DNA of 64,000 bases from an uncultured Eubacteriales bacterium (lineage in GTDB: Bacteria > Bacillota > Clostridia > Oscillospirales > Ruminococcaceae): the NCBI GenBank assembly GCA_900319075.1, contig ONMZ01000008.1:37736-101735 (forward strand), given 5' to 3'. The stretch's first letter is position 1, and the number at the start of each line of letters is the position of its first letter. Below the pieces are notes generated by a model, which was given only the letters and a program-made list of their open reading frames with translations, made no database searches and was not told where the DNA came from. The position numbers were made by a program, and so were the translations under genes. Below, piece by piece: positions 6,663 to 17,034 of the stretch.

Positions 6663-8081
6663 ATGAAAAAAACAAAAATAGTATGTACTATCGGTCCGTC
6701 CACCGATAATGATGATATACTGCGTGAAATGATGAAAAGCGGAATGGATGTTGCAAGGTTCAATTTTTCACACTCTGAGCATAGTGTCCATGAAAAACGC
6801 TTTGAACAGGTGTGCAGACTCCGCAGCGAGCTTGGACTGAATATTGCAACTCTGCTTGATACAAAGGGACCAGAGGTAAGGCTGAAAACCTTTAAGGACG
6901 GAAGTGCCGTTCTTGCTGAGGGTGAAAACTTTACGCTTACCACCCGTGACGTACAGGGAGATAACACCATCTGCTCCATAAGCTTTGCAAATCTTCCGAA
7001 AGATGTTTCTCTGGGTACAAGTATACTTATAGATGACGGTGCGATAGAGCTTAAAGCCGAAAGTGTCAACAGCACCGATATAGTTTGCAGAGTTATCCGT
7101 GGAGGAAAGATCTCAGACAGAAAAGGTATAAATGTTCCTGATGTGAACCTTTCTATGCCGTATATATCCGATGCGGATATGAAGGATCTGGAATTTGGCG
7201 CAAAAATGGGATTTGATTATATTGCAGCCTCGTTTGTAAGGACCGGCGCAGATGTGATCTATCTGAGAAAATTCACCCAGTCCCTTGGCTGGTTCAACCC
7301 AAGGATCATTGCAAAAATAGAGAATGCACAGGGCGTTGAAAATATTGACGAGATCCTTGAAGCTGCCGATGGAATAATGGTAGCTCGTGGCGACATGGGT
7401 GTTGAGATACCGTTTGAAAGGATCCCTGCGATCCAAAAGGCACTTATAAGAAAAGCTTATAATGCCGGAAAAAATGTTATAACCGCAACCCAGATGCTTG
7501 AGTCGATGATCTCAAATGCCCGTCCTACAAGAGCCGAGATAACGGACGTTGCCAATGCTATCTATGACGGCAGCTCTGCAATAATGCTCTCAGGAGAGAC
7601 AGCAGCAGGAAAGTACCCTGTGGAAGCTGTAAAGACCATGTGCCGTATCGCAGAGACCACGGAGGGAGCCATAGATTATATCAGCCGCTTTAAAAAGCAC
7701 GCTGACGAGCTTGACCCGACAATCACCGATGCGATCGCTCATGCAAGCGTTACAACTGCACACGATCTGAATGCAGCCGCTATACTTACCGTAACAAAAA
7801 GCGGAGGGACCGCAAGGACGCTTTCTAAGTTCAGACCTAACTGTCCCATAATCGCCCTGACCACCGACAAAACAACCTGTCACCAGCTCAACCTCAGCTG
7901 GGGCGTCAAGCCGGGTCTTATGGACGAAAAGAACAATACCGATGAACTTATTGAGCACGCAATAAAGGTATCTCTTGAAAAAGGCTACCTGAAAAAAGGC
8001 GACCTTGTAGTTGTCACAGCAGGCGTTCCCCTTGGAATAAGCGGAACAACGAATCTTTTGAAGGTCGAAAGAATAGATTGA
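6663..8081 (+). CDS. pyk: pyruvate kinase
   Basis: Last step of glycolysis: phosphoenolpyruvate plus ADP to pyruvate plus ATP, in the cytoplasm. The 472-residue protein begins MKKTKIVCTIGPS, keeps the catalytic-lysine region IIAKIENAQGVENIDEI and the metal/substrate segment MVARGDMGVEIP, and ends with the alpha/beta allosteric domain (TKSGGTARTLSKFRP). It lacks the extra PEP-utiliser-like C-terminal domain seen in Bacillus pyruvate kinases of about 585 residues. The start at ATG 6663 has AGGAGG at 6651; an upstream in-frame codon would begin inside the leader. It is transcribed from its own strong promoter. Confidence 0.96.
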   Translation: MKKTKIVCTIGPSTDNDDILREMMKSGMDVARFNFSHSEHSVHEKRFEQVCRLRSELGLNIATLLDTKGPEVRLKTFKDGSAVLAEGENFTLTTRDVQGDNTICSISFANLPKDVSLGTSILIDDGAIELKAESVNSTDIVCRVIRGGKISDRKGINVPDVNLSMPYISDADMKDLEFGAKMGFDYIAASFVRTGADVIYLRKFTQSLGWFNPRIIAKIENAQGVENIDEILEAADGIMVARGDMGVEIPFERIPAIQKALIRKAYNAGKNVITATQMLESMISNARPTRAEITDVANAIYDGSSAIMLSGETAAGKYPVEAVKTMCRIAETTEGAIDYISRFKKHADELDPTITDAIAHASVTTAHDLNAAAILTVTKSGGTARTLSKFRPNCPIIALTTDKTTCHQLNLSWGVKPGLMDEKNNTDELIEHAIKVSLEKGYLKKGDLVVVTAGVPLGISGTTNLLKVERID

Positions 8082-8172
8082 TAAACATCTGAATGTTCCA
8101 AAGAAAAAATAAACCGCCCCTTTTTAACGCATATCACTTTTTTGAGTATAATGCTTTAAAAGGGGTGATTTT

Positions 8173-8796
8173 ATGAGTGCGTTCAGAACATCAAAAAAAT
8201 GCAGGATCTCATATATCGTTTTTTCTATCCTGCTGGCGTTCATTGTTTTGATAGGCTATTTCTGTTATCAGCTTTCTCTCCATCTTGACGAGGTGTGCCG
8301 ATCGGAAAGCAAATTGCTGGCTGTTGAGATCATCAATACAGCTGTTAAGGAAACTTTGGATCAGAATATGACAGGCGAACTGATAAGGGAAACTAAAGAT
8401 GAAAAAGGCAATGTTACCGCCCTGTCACTGGATCCGGTCGTCACAAACAGAATAAATAATACCATATCTCAGGCGGTTACCGAAAAGATAAGAGAAAACG
8501 AAAATAAAGCATTTAAAGTCCCCATAGGGACCTTGAGCGGGATACCCTTTCTAAGTGGCAGAGGTTTTGATCTTGAATTGCGGCTGAACCAGATCGGTCT
8601 TGTTACCACAAGTTTACGATCAGAGTTTGAATCCTGCGGGATCAATCAGACCAGATATAAGGTCTTTGTTGAGATCAAAGTCGATCTTAACGCAATAATG
8701 TCGGTCAATAAAGCCAAAATTTCAGTTCAGCACCAGTATCTTATAGGTGAAAAGGTGATCGTCGGAGATGTGCCCCAGAGCTATTTTTCACTTTAA
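8173..8796 (+). CDS. yunB: sporulation protein YunB
   Basis: A 207-residue protein with one N-terminal membrane segment (residues about 13-34, ISYIVFSILLAFIVLIGYF) and a periplasm- or forespore-space-facing domain. The family signature is the run of a PIGTLSGIPFLSGRG segment followed by the ESCGINQTRYKVFVEIKV segment, as in YunB of Bacillus, a mother-cell sigma-E gene needed for normal spores. The ribosome binding site AAAAGGGG lies in an imperfect inverted repeat (8117-8127 with 8155-8165). No clear sigma-E promoter is seen. ligA follows with its own promoter. Confidence 0.85.
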   Translation: MSAFRTSKKCRISYIVFSILLAFIVLIGYFCYQLSLHLDEVCRSESKLLAVEIINTAVKETLDQNMTGELIRETKDEKGNVTALSLDPVVTNRINNTISQAVTEKIRENENKAFKVPIGTLSGIPFLSGRGFDLELRLNQIGLVTTSLRSEFESCGINQTRYKVFVEIKVDLNAIMSVNKAKISVQHQYLIGEKVIVGDVPQSYFSL

Positions 8797-10863
<2,067 letters not shown>

Positions 10864-10880
10864 TGAACGGAGCTTATCTT

Positions 10881-11147
10881 ATGGAATTTGATTTAAGAAA
10901 AACAGCAGCCCTTTCCAGGCTGGAACTCCCTTGTGATACTGACCTTTTGGAAAAACAGATGAACGATATCATAGATATGATATCTGTTATTTCCCGGGCT
11001 CAAGACACGGGGACTGAAGATGATAATAAACGGGTTGTGCTAAGAGAAGATATAGCAGCACAGGATCAAATGTCTCCGGGGGAGATCTTTGAAAATGCCC
11101 CTGAACATGAAAACGGGTACTTTTGTGTGCCGGCTATGGTAAAGTGA
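10881..11147 (+). CDS. gatC: Asp/Glu-tRNA amidotransferase subunit C
   Basis: GatC is the small wrapping subunit that stabilises GatA and GatB in the complex converting Glu-tRNA(Gln) and Asp-tRNA(Asn) to the cognate amides. The product has 88 residues, normal for the family, and opens with a typical LRKTAALSRLEL helix. I prefer ATG 10881 with GGAGC eight bases before it over ATG 10863, which overlaps the ligA stop and gives an atypical N-terminus. It is followed by gatA after two bases, so translational coupling is likely. Confidence 0.88.
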   Translation: MEFDLRKTAALSRLELPCDTDLLEKQMNDIIDMISVISRAQDTGTEDDNKRVVLREDIAAQDQMSPGEIFENAPEHENGYFCVPAMVK

Positions 11148-11149
11148 TA

Positions 11150-12607
11150 ATGGAGATCTATAATTACTATGCCTATGAATTAAACAGCCTTTTCAAAAGG
11201 GGAGAGCTTTGTGCATCTGAGATAACAAAAGCTTTTCTTGATCGTATAGATACAGTTGACAGCAAACTGAACTCATTTATAAGCGTCTATAAAGATCATG
11301 CCCTTGCATCGGCACTAAGAATTGACGAGAAACGCTCAAAAGCACAGCCTTTGTCAGACCTTGCGGCAGTACCCATAGGTATTAAGGATAATATCGCCGT
11401 TAAGGGAATGAAAATGACCTGCGGCTCCAGAATGCTTGAAAATTATATCTCTCCCTATAATGCTTCTGTCATAGAGAAATTAAATAGTGCAGATTCGGTA
11501 TTGATCGGCAAATTGAATATGGACGAGTTTGCCATGGGGTCATCCTCAGAGACTTCCTTTTTTGGCGCAGTGCGTAATCCTTACGACACAAATAGAGTAG
11601 CCGGAGGTTCGTCGGGTGGCTGTGCAGCCGGTGTAAGTGCTTGTGAGGTGCCTGTGGCTATTGGGTCGGATACAGGAGGCTCTATCAGACTTCCTGCTTC
11701 TTTTTGCGGAGCGGTAGGACTAAAGCCCACTTATTCGGCTGTTTCAAGATACGGACTTACAGCCTTTTCTTCATCGCTGGATCAGATAGGCCCTGTATGC
11801 AGATGCGTCAAGGATACCGCACTTACATATGACTATATAAGCGGCCATGACGATCGTGATTCGACTTCCTGTTCTTTTAAAGGCACAAACTGCTTTGCCG
11901 ATCTGCGGTGCGGGATAAAAGGGACGGTCGTTGGTGTGCCCTATGAACTCTTTTCCGGCAGGATCCACCCTTTTGTCGAGGAAAAATTCTGCTCCTTTTT
12001 AACAGCGATCGAAAAGCTCGGAGCCAAGATCACCCGGATCAAATTAAATACAAGCCCTTTTGCCCTGCCTGCATACTATGTTATCTCATCTGCGGAGGCA
12101 TCCTCAAACCTTTCCCGTTTTGACGGGGTAAGATACGGATTCAGAGCAGATGATTATACCGATATCAATGATATGTATATAAAAACACGCACACAGGGCT
12201 TTGGTGAAGAGGTCAAAAGACGAATAATGCTTGGCACTTTTGTGCTTAGCTCAGGCTATTATGACCAATACTACATAAAAGCGGTCAATGCTGCAAGACA
12301 GATCAAAAGCGAGCTAAAAAGCATTATGGAGAAAATTGATGTTATTGCATTGCCTACTGCTCCCCAAACTGCCTTTAAAATAGGTCAGAAGCTTGATGAT
12401 CCGGTTGAGATGTATCAAAATGATGTGTATACGGTCATCGCAAATCTGACAGGACTGCCGGCGATAAGTTTTCCCTGCGGTAAAGATGAAAACGGTCTGC
12501 CAATCGGTGCCCAGCTTATTGCAGGTGCATTCAATGAGCAGCTGCTGCTTGATATGGCATATACGTACGAAACAGATGTGGGAGGATTTGCAAAGCCTGA
12601 ACTATAA
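11150..12607 (+). CDS. gatA: Asp/Glu-tRNA amidotransferase subunit A
   Basis: The glutamine amidase subunit. The 485 residues belong to the amidase-signature family: catalytic Lys in VPIGIKDNIAV, the Gly/Ser loop GGSSGGCAAGVSA, and the Ser nucleophile region GSDTGGSIRLPASFCG, together the Ser-cisSer-Lys triad. It produces ammonia that is channelled to GatB. No separate strong binding site precedes ATG 11150; the gene starts two bases after gatC stops, which fits coupled translation. A start inside gatC is possible but gives a poor N-terminus. Confidence 0.95.
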   Translation: MEIYNYYAYELNSLFKRGELCASEITKAFLDRIDTVDSKLNSFISVYKDHALASALRIDEKRSKAQPLSDLAAVPIGIKDNIAVKGMKMTCGSRMLENYISPYNASVIEKLNSADSVLIGKLNMDEFAMGSSSETSFFGAVRNPYDTNRVAGGSSGGCAAGVSACEVPVAIGSDTGGSIRLPASFCGAVGLKPTYSAVSRYGLTAFSSSLDQIGPVCRCVKDTALTYDYISGHDDRDSTSCSFKGTNCFADLRCGIKGTVVGVPYELFSGRIHPFVEEKFCSFLTAIEKLGAKITRIKLNTSPFALPAYYVISSAEASSNLSRFDGVRYGFRADDYTDINDMYIKTRTQGFGEEVKRRIMLGTFVLSSGYYDQYYIKAVNAARQIKSELKSIMEKIDVIALPTAPQTAFKIGQKLDDPVEMYQNDVYTVIANLTGLPAISFPCGKDENGLPIGAQLIAGAFNEQLLLDMAYTYETDVGGFAKPEL

Positions 12608-12626
12608 AAGGGGAGGAGCTATATAA

Positions 12627-14066
12627 ATGCATGAATATTTAACGGCGATCGGTCTTGAGACCCATGCTGAATTATCCACCGATACCAAGATCTTTTGCAA
12701 TTGTAAAAACAGATTCGGCGAATCGCCCAATACCAATGTGTGTCCGGTTTGTATGGGTCTTCCCGGCGCTTTGCCGACCGTTAACAGGACTGCTGTGGAA
12801 TATGCCGTTGTTATGGGTCATGCACTTAACTGTAAAATAAACCTTGTCAGCAGGTTCGACAGAAAAAACTATCTTTATCCCGATCTTCCAAAGTCATATC
12901 AGATCTCACAGTCATATGTCCCGATCTGTGTTGACGGATGGGTGGATTTTTGGTATAATGGTGAAGTCAGACGTGTGCGTATCGAGCGTATACATATTGA
13001 GGAAGACGCCGGTAAGCTTATCCATAACGAGAATAGTGAGGAAATTACCTTTGTTGATCTTAACCGCTGCGGTGTTCCCCTTATAGAGATCGTTACAAAG
13101 CCGGATATAAGATCTCCCGGCGAGGCTGCGGCGTATCTTAAAACCATCAGGTCGATACTGACCTACCTTGATATCTGCGATTGCAAAATGCAGGAAGGAT
13201 CGTTGAGAAGCGATGTAAATGTATCATTGAATCTCCCCGGTGAGCCTTTGGGCGTGCGCTGTGAGATGAAAAATATAAACAGCTTTTCAGCTGTCACAAG
13301 AGCAGCGGAATATGAGATAGACCGCCAAAGACAAATACTTGATTCAGGCGGCAAAATACACCAGCAGACAAGACGCTGGGATGACTTGAAAAGGTGCAGC
13401 TTTTTGATGCGTACAAAAGAAAACGCTGATGATTACAGATATTTTCCCGAGCCGGATATACCCCCTGTTGAGATCAGCATACAGCGCAGCGAAGAGCTTA
13501 AAAAAAGCTTCGGTGAACTTGCAAATGTAAAACTTATCCGGTATATTACCAAGTACCGCCTGAACGAAAAAGATGCACAGTATATATGCAGTGATCCTGA
13601 GCTTGCCTCTTTTTTTGACAGATGTGTGCAAAGCGCCCGCTTTTCACCACTGGATTACAGCCGCAGGATAATGAGCGAGCTTGCAAAATATCTTAATGAC
13701 ACAAATAAGTCTTTTGAAGATACGAAACTCGATGTAAAGCGTTTTAACGAGCTTATGGAAGAGATGGACAAGGGCAGTATATCTAATTCTGCTTTTAAAA
13801 AAGCCTTTATAGCCCTTGCCGAAACTGACTTGGATGTAAAAAAGATAATAAACGATCTTGGGCTTTTACAGCTTGCCGACGAAAATGAACTTGAAAGGAT
13901 CGCAGAGCGAGTGCTCAAGGAAAATCCTAAGTCAGGCGATGATTACAAAAGAGGAAAAACAAATGCATTGGGATATTTAATGGGACAATGTATGAAAATT
14001 TCCAATGGAAAAGCTAACCCCGTCAGAATGAAAGAAATATTGCTTTCTCATCTGGCGAAGAAATAA
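12627..14066 (+). CDS. gatB: Asp/Glu-tRNA amidotransferase subunit B
   Basis: The 479-residue kinase/transamidase subunit that activates the misacylated tRNA with ATP and transfers ammonia. The N-terminal catalytic domain contains the GLETHAEL start and YLYPDLPKSYQIS segment; metal-site cysteines appear in FCNCKNRFGESPNTNVCPVC. The C-terminal 150 residues are the YqeY/GatB tail domain that grips the tRNA elbow (KRGKTNALGYLMGQCMK). The binding site GGGGAGG is 13 bases before ATG 12627. It is the last clear member of the ligA-gatCAB unit. Confidence 0.95.
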   Translation: MHEYLTAIGLETHAELSTDTKIFCNCKNRFGESPNTNVCPVCMGLPGALPTVNRTAVEYAVVMGHALNCKINLVSRFDRKNYLYPDLPKSYQISQSYVPICVDGWVDFWYNGEVRRVRIERIHIEEDAGKLIHNENSEEITFVDLNRCGVPLIEIVTKPDIRSPGEAAAYLKTIRSILTYLDICDCKMQEGSLRSDVNVSLNLPGEPLGVRCEMKNINSFSAVTRAAEYEIDRQRQILDSGGKIHQQTRRWDDLKRCSFLMRTKENADDYRYFPEPDIPPVEISIQRSEELKKSFGELANVKLIRYITKYRLNEKDAQYICSDPELASFFDRCVQSARFSPLDYSRRIMSELAKYLNDTNKSFEDTKLDVKRFNELMEEMDKGSISNSAFKKAFIALAETDLDVKKIINDLGLLQLADENELERIAERVLKENPKSGDDYKRGKTNALGYLMGQCMKISNGKANPVRMKEILLSHLAKK

Positions 14067-14092
14067 AACTAACAGAAAGAAGTGGTAAAAAT

Positions 14093-14602
14093 ATGGCATA
14101 TTGTCATGTTTGCGGTGAACACGTTGCGGATAATGCACCCAATTGTCCAAGATGCGGAGCGCCGCTCAATCAGGGAAACTCTGCCAACGGCAGCAGCGCA
14201 CAGCAAAACGTCAACGATTTTGTTAATAAGCTGAATAATACAGCTGATTATTCAAATCAGATGGATCCTTCCGATGTGAATGATAATAAGGCGATGGCTG
14301 TGCTGGCATATCTTGGTTTGCTGGTATTCATACCTATCTTTGCGGCTCCCCAGTCCAAGTTTGCAAGATATCATTCGAGTCAGGGCCTTACGCTGTTTAT
14401 ATTTGAGGCCGTGTATTGGGTCTTAATGACTATCCTGAGCAAAACTATTGGTCTGATACCTGTTTTTGGCACTATAATAGTTTCGCTGTGTGGCTTAATA
14501 GGTATCGTATGGCTTGTGCTTATGATCTGCGGTATCGTTAATGCCGTAAACGGAAAAGCAAAAGACCTGCCTGTTATAGGAGGCATCCGCTTTTTAAAAT
14601 AA
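14093..14602 (+). CDS. zinc-ribbon membrane protein, DUF4870/Tic20-like
   Basis: 169 residues: an N-terminal zinc ribbon (CHVCGEHVADNAPNCPRCGA, residues 4-23), a 35-residue polar Asn/Ser/Gln linker, and a membrane domain of three hydrophobic helices with the DUF4870-like order AVLAYLGLLVFIP, ARYHSSQGLTLFIFEAVYW and IPVFGTIIVSLCGLIGIVW. The function is unknown in this family. The RBS AGAAAGAAGTGG is moderate. Its last 30 bases (14566-14595) are repeated at 16423-16452, one edge of the duplication that brackets the Fic cassette. Confidence 0.75.
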   Translation: MAYCHVCGEHVADNAPNCPRCGAPLNQGNSANGSSAQQNVNDFVNKLNNTADYSNQMDPSDVNDNKAMAVLAYLGLLVFIPIFAAPQSKFARYHSSQGLTLFIFEAVYWVLMTILSKTIGLIPVFGTIIVSLCGLIGIVWLVLMICGIVNAVNGKAKDLPVIGGIRFLK

Positions 14603-14850
14603 AAAACACGCTGGCATTTTAAGGGCAGTGCTTATATAGAAGCCTTATGAATTGTTTTGAGGAACATCTTTTATTGCGAAGGACTGTTTCCTAACTGTAT
14701 TTCTTGACCATAACTATTTTTACCCCCCGATGGTTTTATCCATCGGGGGGTAAAAATCATTAAGAGTTTTAGGAAAGGGGTTTGGGGAATAACCCTTAAA
14801 AATCGTTTATAATACTTCTATATGAGTACCATACTTATAGTGCCAGCGCT
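14596..14850. repeat. 255-base hairpin element with terminal inverted repeats (MITE-like)
   Basis: The ends pair: CGCTGGCATTTTAAG...ATATAGAAG at the left matches the reverse complement of the right end, CGCTGGCACTATAAG...ATATAGAAG, about 30 of 40 positions. Inside is a perfect 18-bp stem (14716-14733 with 14740-14757, 6-base loop) containing six C and six G in a row. No gene is seen in it. It sits exactly between the two parts of the left flanking repeat, so it looks inserted there. The left end resembles the sequence starting at 63847. Whether a transposase moves it is not known. Confidence 0.65.
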
Positions 14851-14920
14851 TTTTTTATGCTCTGTTTTTCTTATACCACCCAAGAAAACTTGTTATGTAC
14901 TCCTCATGGGGGGTGATAAC
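14851..14920. repeat. left copy of the Fic-cassette flanking direct repeat (part B)
   Basis: Seventy bases match 16448-16517 with one mismatch. Together with 14566-14595 (matching 16423-16452, one mismatch) this makes a roughly 100-base direct duplication of the zinc-ribbon/phosphatase gene junction, with the left copy split by the 255-base hairpin element. Confidence 0.85.
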
Positions 14921-14950
14921 TTCAATTCCTGTTAGAGAAGCTTTGAGATA
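14855..14950 (-). pseudogene. C-terminal fragment of a second tyrosine-phosphatase gene
   Basis: Read on the minus strand, the segment encodes the last 22 residues of the phosphatase at 16452-17030 identically (VITPHEEYITSFLGWYKKNR, then A and stop). Before that point comes a different but related-looking run (YLKASLTGIE against VKANINADIN). The frame stays open a little further but similarity ends. There is no catalytic motif and no start, so it is a gene remnant, perhaps from an allele carried in with the cassette. Confidence 0.6.
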
Positions 14951-15174
14951 TGAATGATTAAAATCATATAGCTGAACCTGTTGTGTTTTTTTGTGATCTA
15001 TGATATAATTGAATTAGTATATATGAAAGGTGGCGTGCATACAAAATAAATAAATCCATATAGAATTTGTTTTTTAAAATCGGTGCACACAATACCTGGC
15101 ATTGCTGATGTAAAAGTATTATAGCTATATACTATTATGATTATGTTTTTTATAATGGATAAAGAGGTGACAAA
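14921..15174. other. AT-rich leader region of the fic gene
   Basis: Together with the hairpin element and repeat, this completes a 572-base stretch without an intact gene (14603-15174). It holds the phosphatase remnant, a promoter (14981-15009) and an untranslated leader of roughly 160 bases. An 8-codon frame (15023-15049) has no convincing ribosome binding site. No antitoxin-sized gene is present. Confidence 0.55.
14981..15009 (+). promoter_or_regulatory. candidate promoter of fic
   Basis: TTGTGT (14981-14986), 17-base spacer, TATAAT (15004-15009). The leader to the fic start is long. Confidence 0.55.
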
Positions 15175-16242
15175 ATGTCAAGCGAATACAACTGGCAATA
15201 TGACCTTGAAGAATACATCAAACAGGGCGAGCCTGAGCGTGCTGAAAAAAGCTATGCCTGGCAGACTGCTATCGGCTTGCAGGACGTTGACGGCTTAAAA
15301 ACCTCTGATTATCTTCTCGATACTGCGAAAGAGCACATTGAGGGAAAGATTACAATTGAAGCTGCCAAGGCCAGGATACAGTCCTATTATGAGCAGCGTG
15401 ACAAGCGTTCAGAGATTGAGAGCCCAAGCGAGGAAGCGGATAAGGTTTCTGTAAGAATAGCTGAGCTGCTTTCCGAGAAGACATTTCAGTTCTCTCCTGC
15501 AGAGCTTTGCTCGATCCACCGCAGACTTTTCGAGGGTATAATAAAGAAAGCGGGGCAGTTCCGCACATATAACATTACAAAAAAAGAATGGGTGCTGAAC
15601 GGAAATACGGTCTTTTATGCCTCATTTGACAGCATAAAGGAAACACTTGACTACGATTTTGAGCAGGAGAAGCAGTTTTCCTATCAAGGGATATCTGCCG
15701 AACAAGCGGTGAAGCATATCGCAAGATTCACCTCAGGGATATGGCAGATACACCCATTCTGCGAGGGCAACACAAGGACTACTGCGGTATTTGTCATTAA
15801 GTATCTGAAAACGTTTGGATATAATATCAGCAACGAGGTGTTTGCCGCAAATTCCTGGTATTTCAGGAACGCTCTTGTGCGTGCCAATTATAACGATCTG
15901 AAGAATAATATTCATTCCACCACACAATACCTTGATAGGTTTTTTGAAAACCTCATAATAAATGGAACGAATGAACTAAAGAACCGGCAGCTTCACATTG
16001 AATATGAAAAAGCTCAAAGTGCAAATCCTGAGATTTCAAAGTGCAAAAAGTGCACTTTGGAGGAAATGGCTATCATTAGCATTATGAAAGATGAGCCAAG
16101 CGTCACCCAAAAGAGGATCGCTGAGCTAACAGGCAAGTCCGAGCGTTGGGTTAAGACAAGAACTGTCGAAATGCAGGAGAAAGGATTGATTTGCAGAGAG
16201 AACGGAAAACGAAACGGAAAATGGGTTGTGTTTATTGATTGA
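15175..16242 (+). CDS. Fic family protein with fused VbhA-like N-terminus and winged helix
   Basis: Fic enzymes transfer AMP or related groups from nucleotides to protein hydroxyls. The core motif is HPFCEGNTRTTAVF (H at about residue 194), matching HPFxxGNxR with Thr where many have Gly. Residues 20-75 (AWQTAIGLQDVDGLKTSDYL onward) resemble the VbhA antitoxin fold in cis, although its usual S-x-x-x-E-G inhibitory motif is altered here to L-x-x-x-D-G. The C-terminal 65 residues form a winged helix (SVTQKRIAELTGKSERWVKT), suggesting DNA binding or autoregulation. RBS AGAGGTG. The gene lies between directly repeated chromosomal ends, indicating acquisition. Confidence 0.88.
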   Translation: MSSEYNWQYDLEEYIKQGEPERAEKSYAWQTAIGLQDVDGLKTSDYLLDTAKEHIEGKITIEAAKARIQSYYEQRDKRSEIESPSEEADKVSVRIAELLSEKTFQFSPAELCSIHRRLFEGIIKKAGQFRTYNITKKEWVLNGNTVFYASFDSIKETLDYDFEQEKQFSYQGISAEQAVKHIARFTSGIWQIHPFCEGNTRTTAVFVIKYLKTFGYNISNEVFAANSWYFRNALVRANYNDLKNNIHSTTQYLDRFFENLIINGTNELKNRQLHIEYEKAQSANPEISKCKKCTLEEMAIISIMKDEPSVTQKRIAELTGKSERWVKTRTVEMQEKGLICRENGKRNGKWVVFID

Positions 16243-16422
16243 ATGGTTTTGTAATTGGATAATAAATACACTTATCCGGAATACTTATGATTTTTAAACT
16301 ATAAGATTTTAAATATGATAATAGACGACCCGTCTTTGGATCGGCTTTCAACTTTATTTTACTCAATTGGTCTTAATATTTCCAACGCCATCTGCCCCCG
16401 ATTCTAACTCCATTTACAAACT

Positions 16423-16517
16423 CCTTCCTGTTATAGGAGGCATCCGCTTTTTTATGCTCTGTTTTTCTTATACCACCCAAGAAAACTTGTTATGTACTCC
16501 TCATGGGGAGTGATAAC
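16423..16517. repeat. right copy of the Fic-cassette flanking direct repeat
   Basis: Uninterrupted copy: 16423-16452 matches the end of the zinc-ribbon gene (14566-14595) and 16448-16517 matches 14851-14920, each with one mismatch. It contains the real 3' end of the phosphatase gene. Between the fic stop and this repeat (16243-16422) no gene is seen. Confidence 0.85.
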
Positions 16518-17030
16518 GTTAATATCCGCATTTATATTTGCTTTTACATGATCTGAAAGAAACTCTTTGAGCTCATCGGCAGATCTCATATAGTCCCTGA
16601 CGATGTAATTATCGTCATACCCCAGCGTATAAAGCAGTATTGCGGAAACAACACCTGTTCTGTCCTTGCCTGCGTTGCAGAAGTATAATACATTTGAATA
16701 TGAATAGACGATCTTGTCTATTATCTTTTCCATATTTTCATCACACATTTTTATATACGACGCCGTTACATCTTCCGGATTTGATGGTATCATATTTCCG
16801 CCGGTAACAGGCATAGTGAAATAATCAAAGCAGGGATCGTCCTTTAATATGCAGGGTTTGAGAGCCTGCTCGGATCGTTCACGCAGATCAATTATAGTAA
16901 ACACGTTTTGATCTTTTAGCCATTGTATCTCGTTTTGGTCAAGAGCAGCAGGTACATCGCTTCTGATAAATCTGTTGCTGTTTTCGATCAGTCTGCGAGT
17001 GCTTTTGGTGCTTGAAAATAAACTTGCCAT
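16452..17030 (-). CDS. protein-tyrosine/dual-specificity phosphatase (Y_phosphatase3 type)
   Basis: A 192-residue cytoplasmic phosphatase with the active-site loop CNAGKDRTG (Cys near residue 118) typical of the Y_phosphatase3/IphP group, which act on phosphotyrosine or phosphoinositides. The N-terminus (NRFIRSDVPAALDQNEIQWL) and the IDLRERSEQ strand also fit that group. Catalytic general acid probably lies in the preceding loops. It starts four bases after mutS2 stops and so is the last gene of the phoH-to-mutS2 transcript. Its 3' 66 bases are duplicated at 14855-14920. Confidence 0.85.
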   Translation of the reverse strand: MASLFSSTKSTRRLIENSNRFIRSDVPAALDQNEIQWLKDQNVFTIIDLRERSEQALKPCILKDDPCFDYFTMPVTGGNMIPSNPEDVTASYIKMCDENMEKIIDKIVYSYSNVLYFCNAGKDRTGVVSAILLYTLGYDDNYIVRDYMRSADELKEFLSDHVKANINADINVITPHEEYITSFLGWYKKNRA

Positions 17031-17034
17031 ATAC

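Noticed and set aside
14716-14757. 18-bp perfect stem as a terminator
   Set aside because: It is not followed by a T-run on either strand; it has A/T on both sides, which fits a cruciform or element core better.
15023-15049. 8-codon frame upstream of fic as a leader peptide or antitoxin
   Set aside because: No ribosome binding site and no conserved residues; antitoxin function seems to lie inside the Fic protein's own N-terminus.
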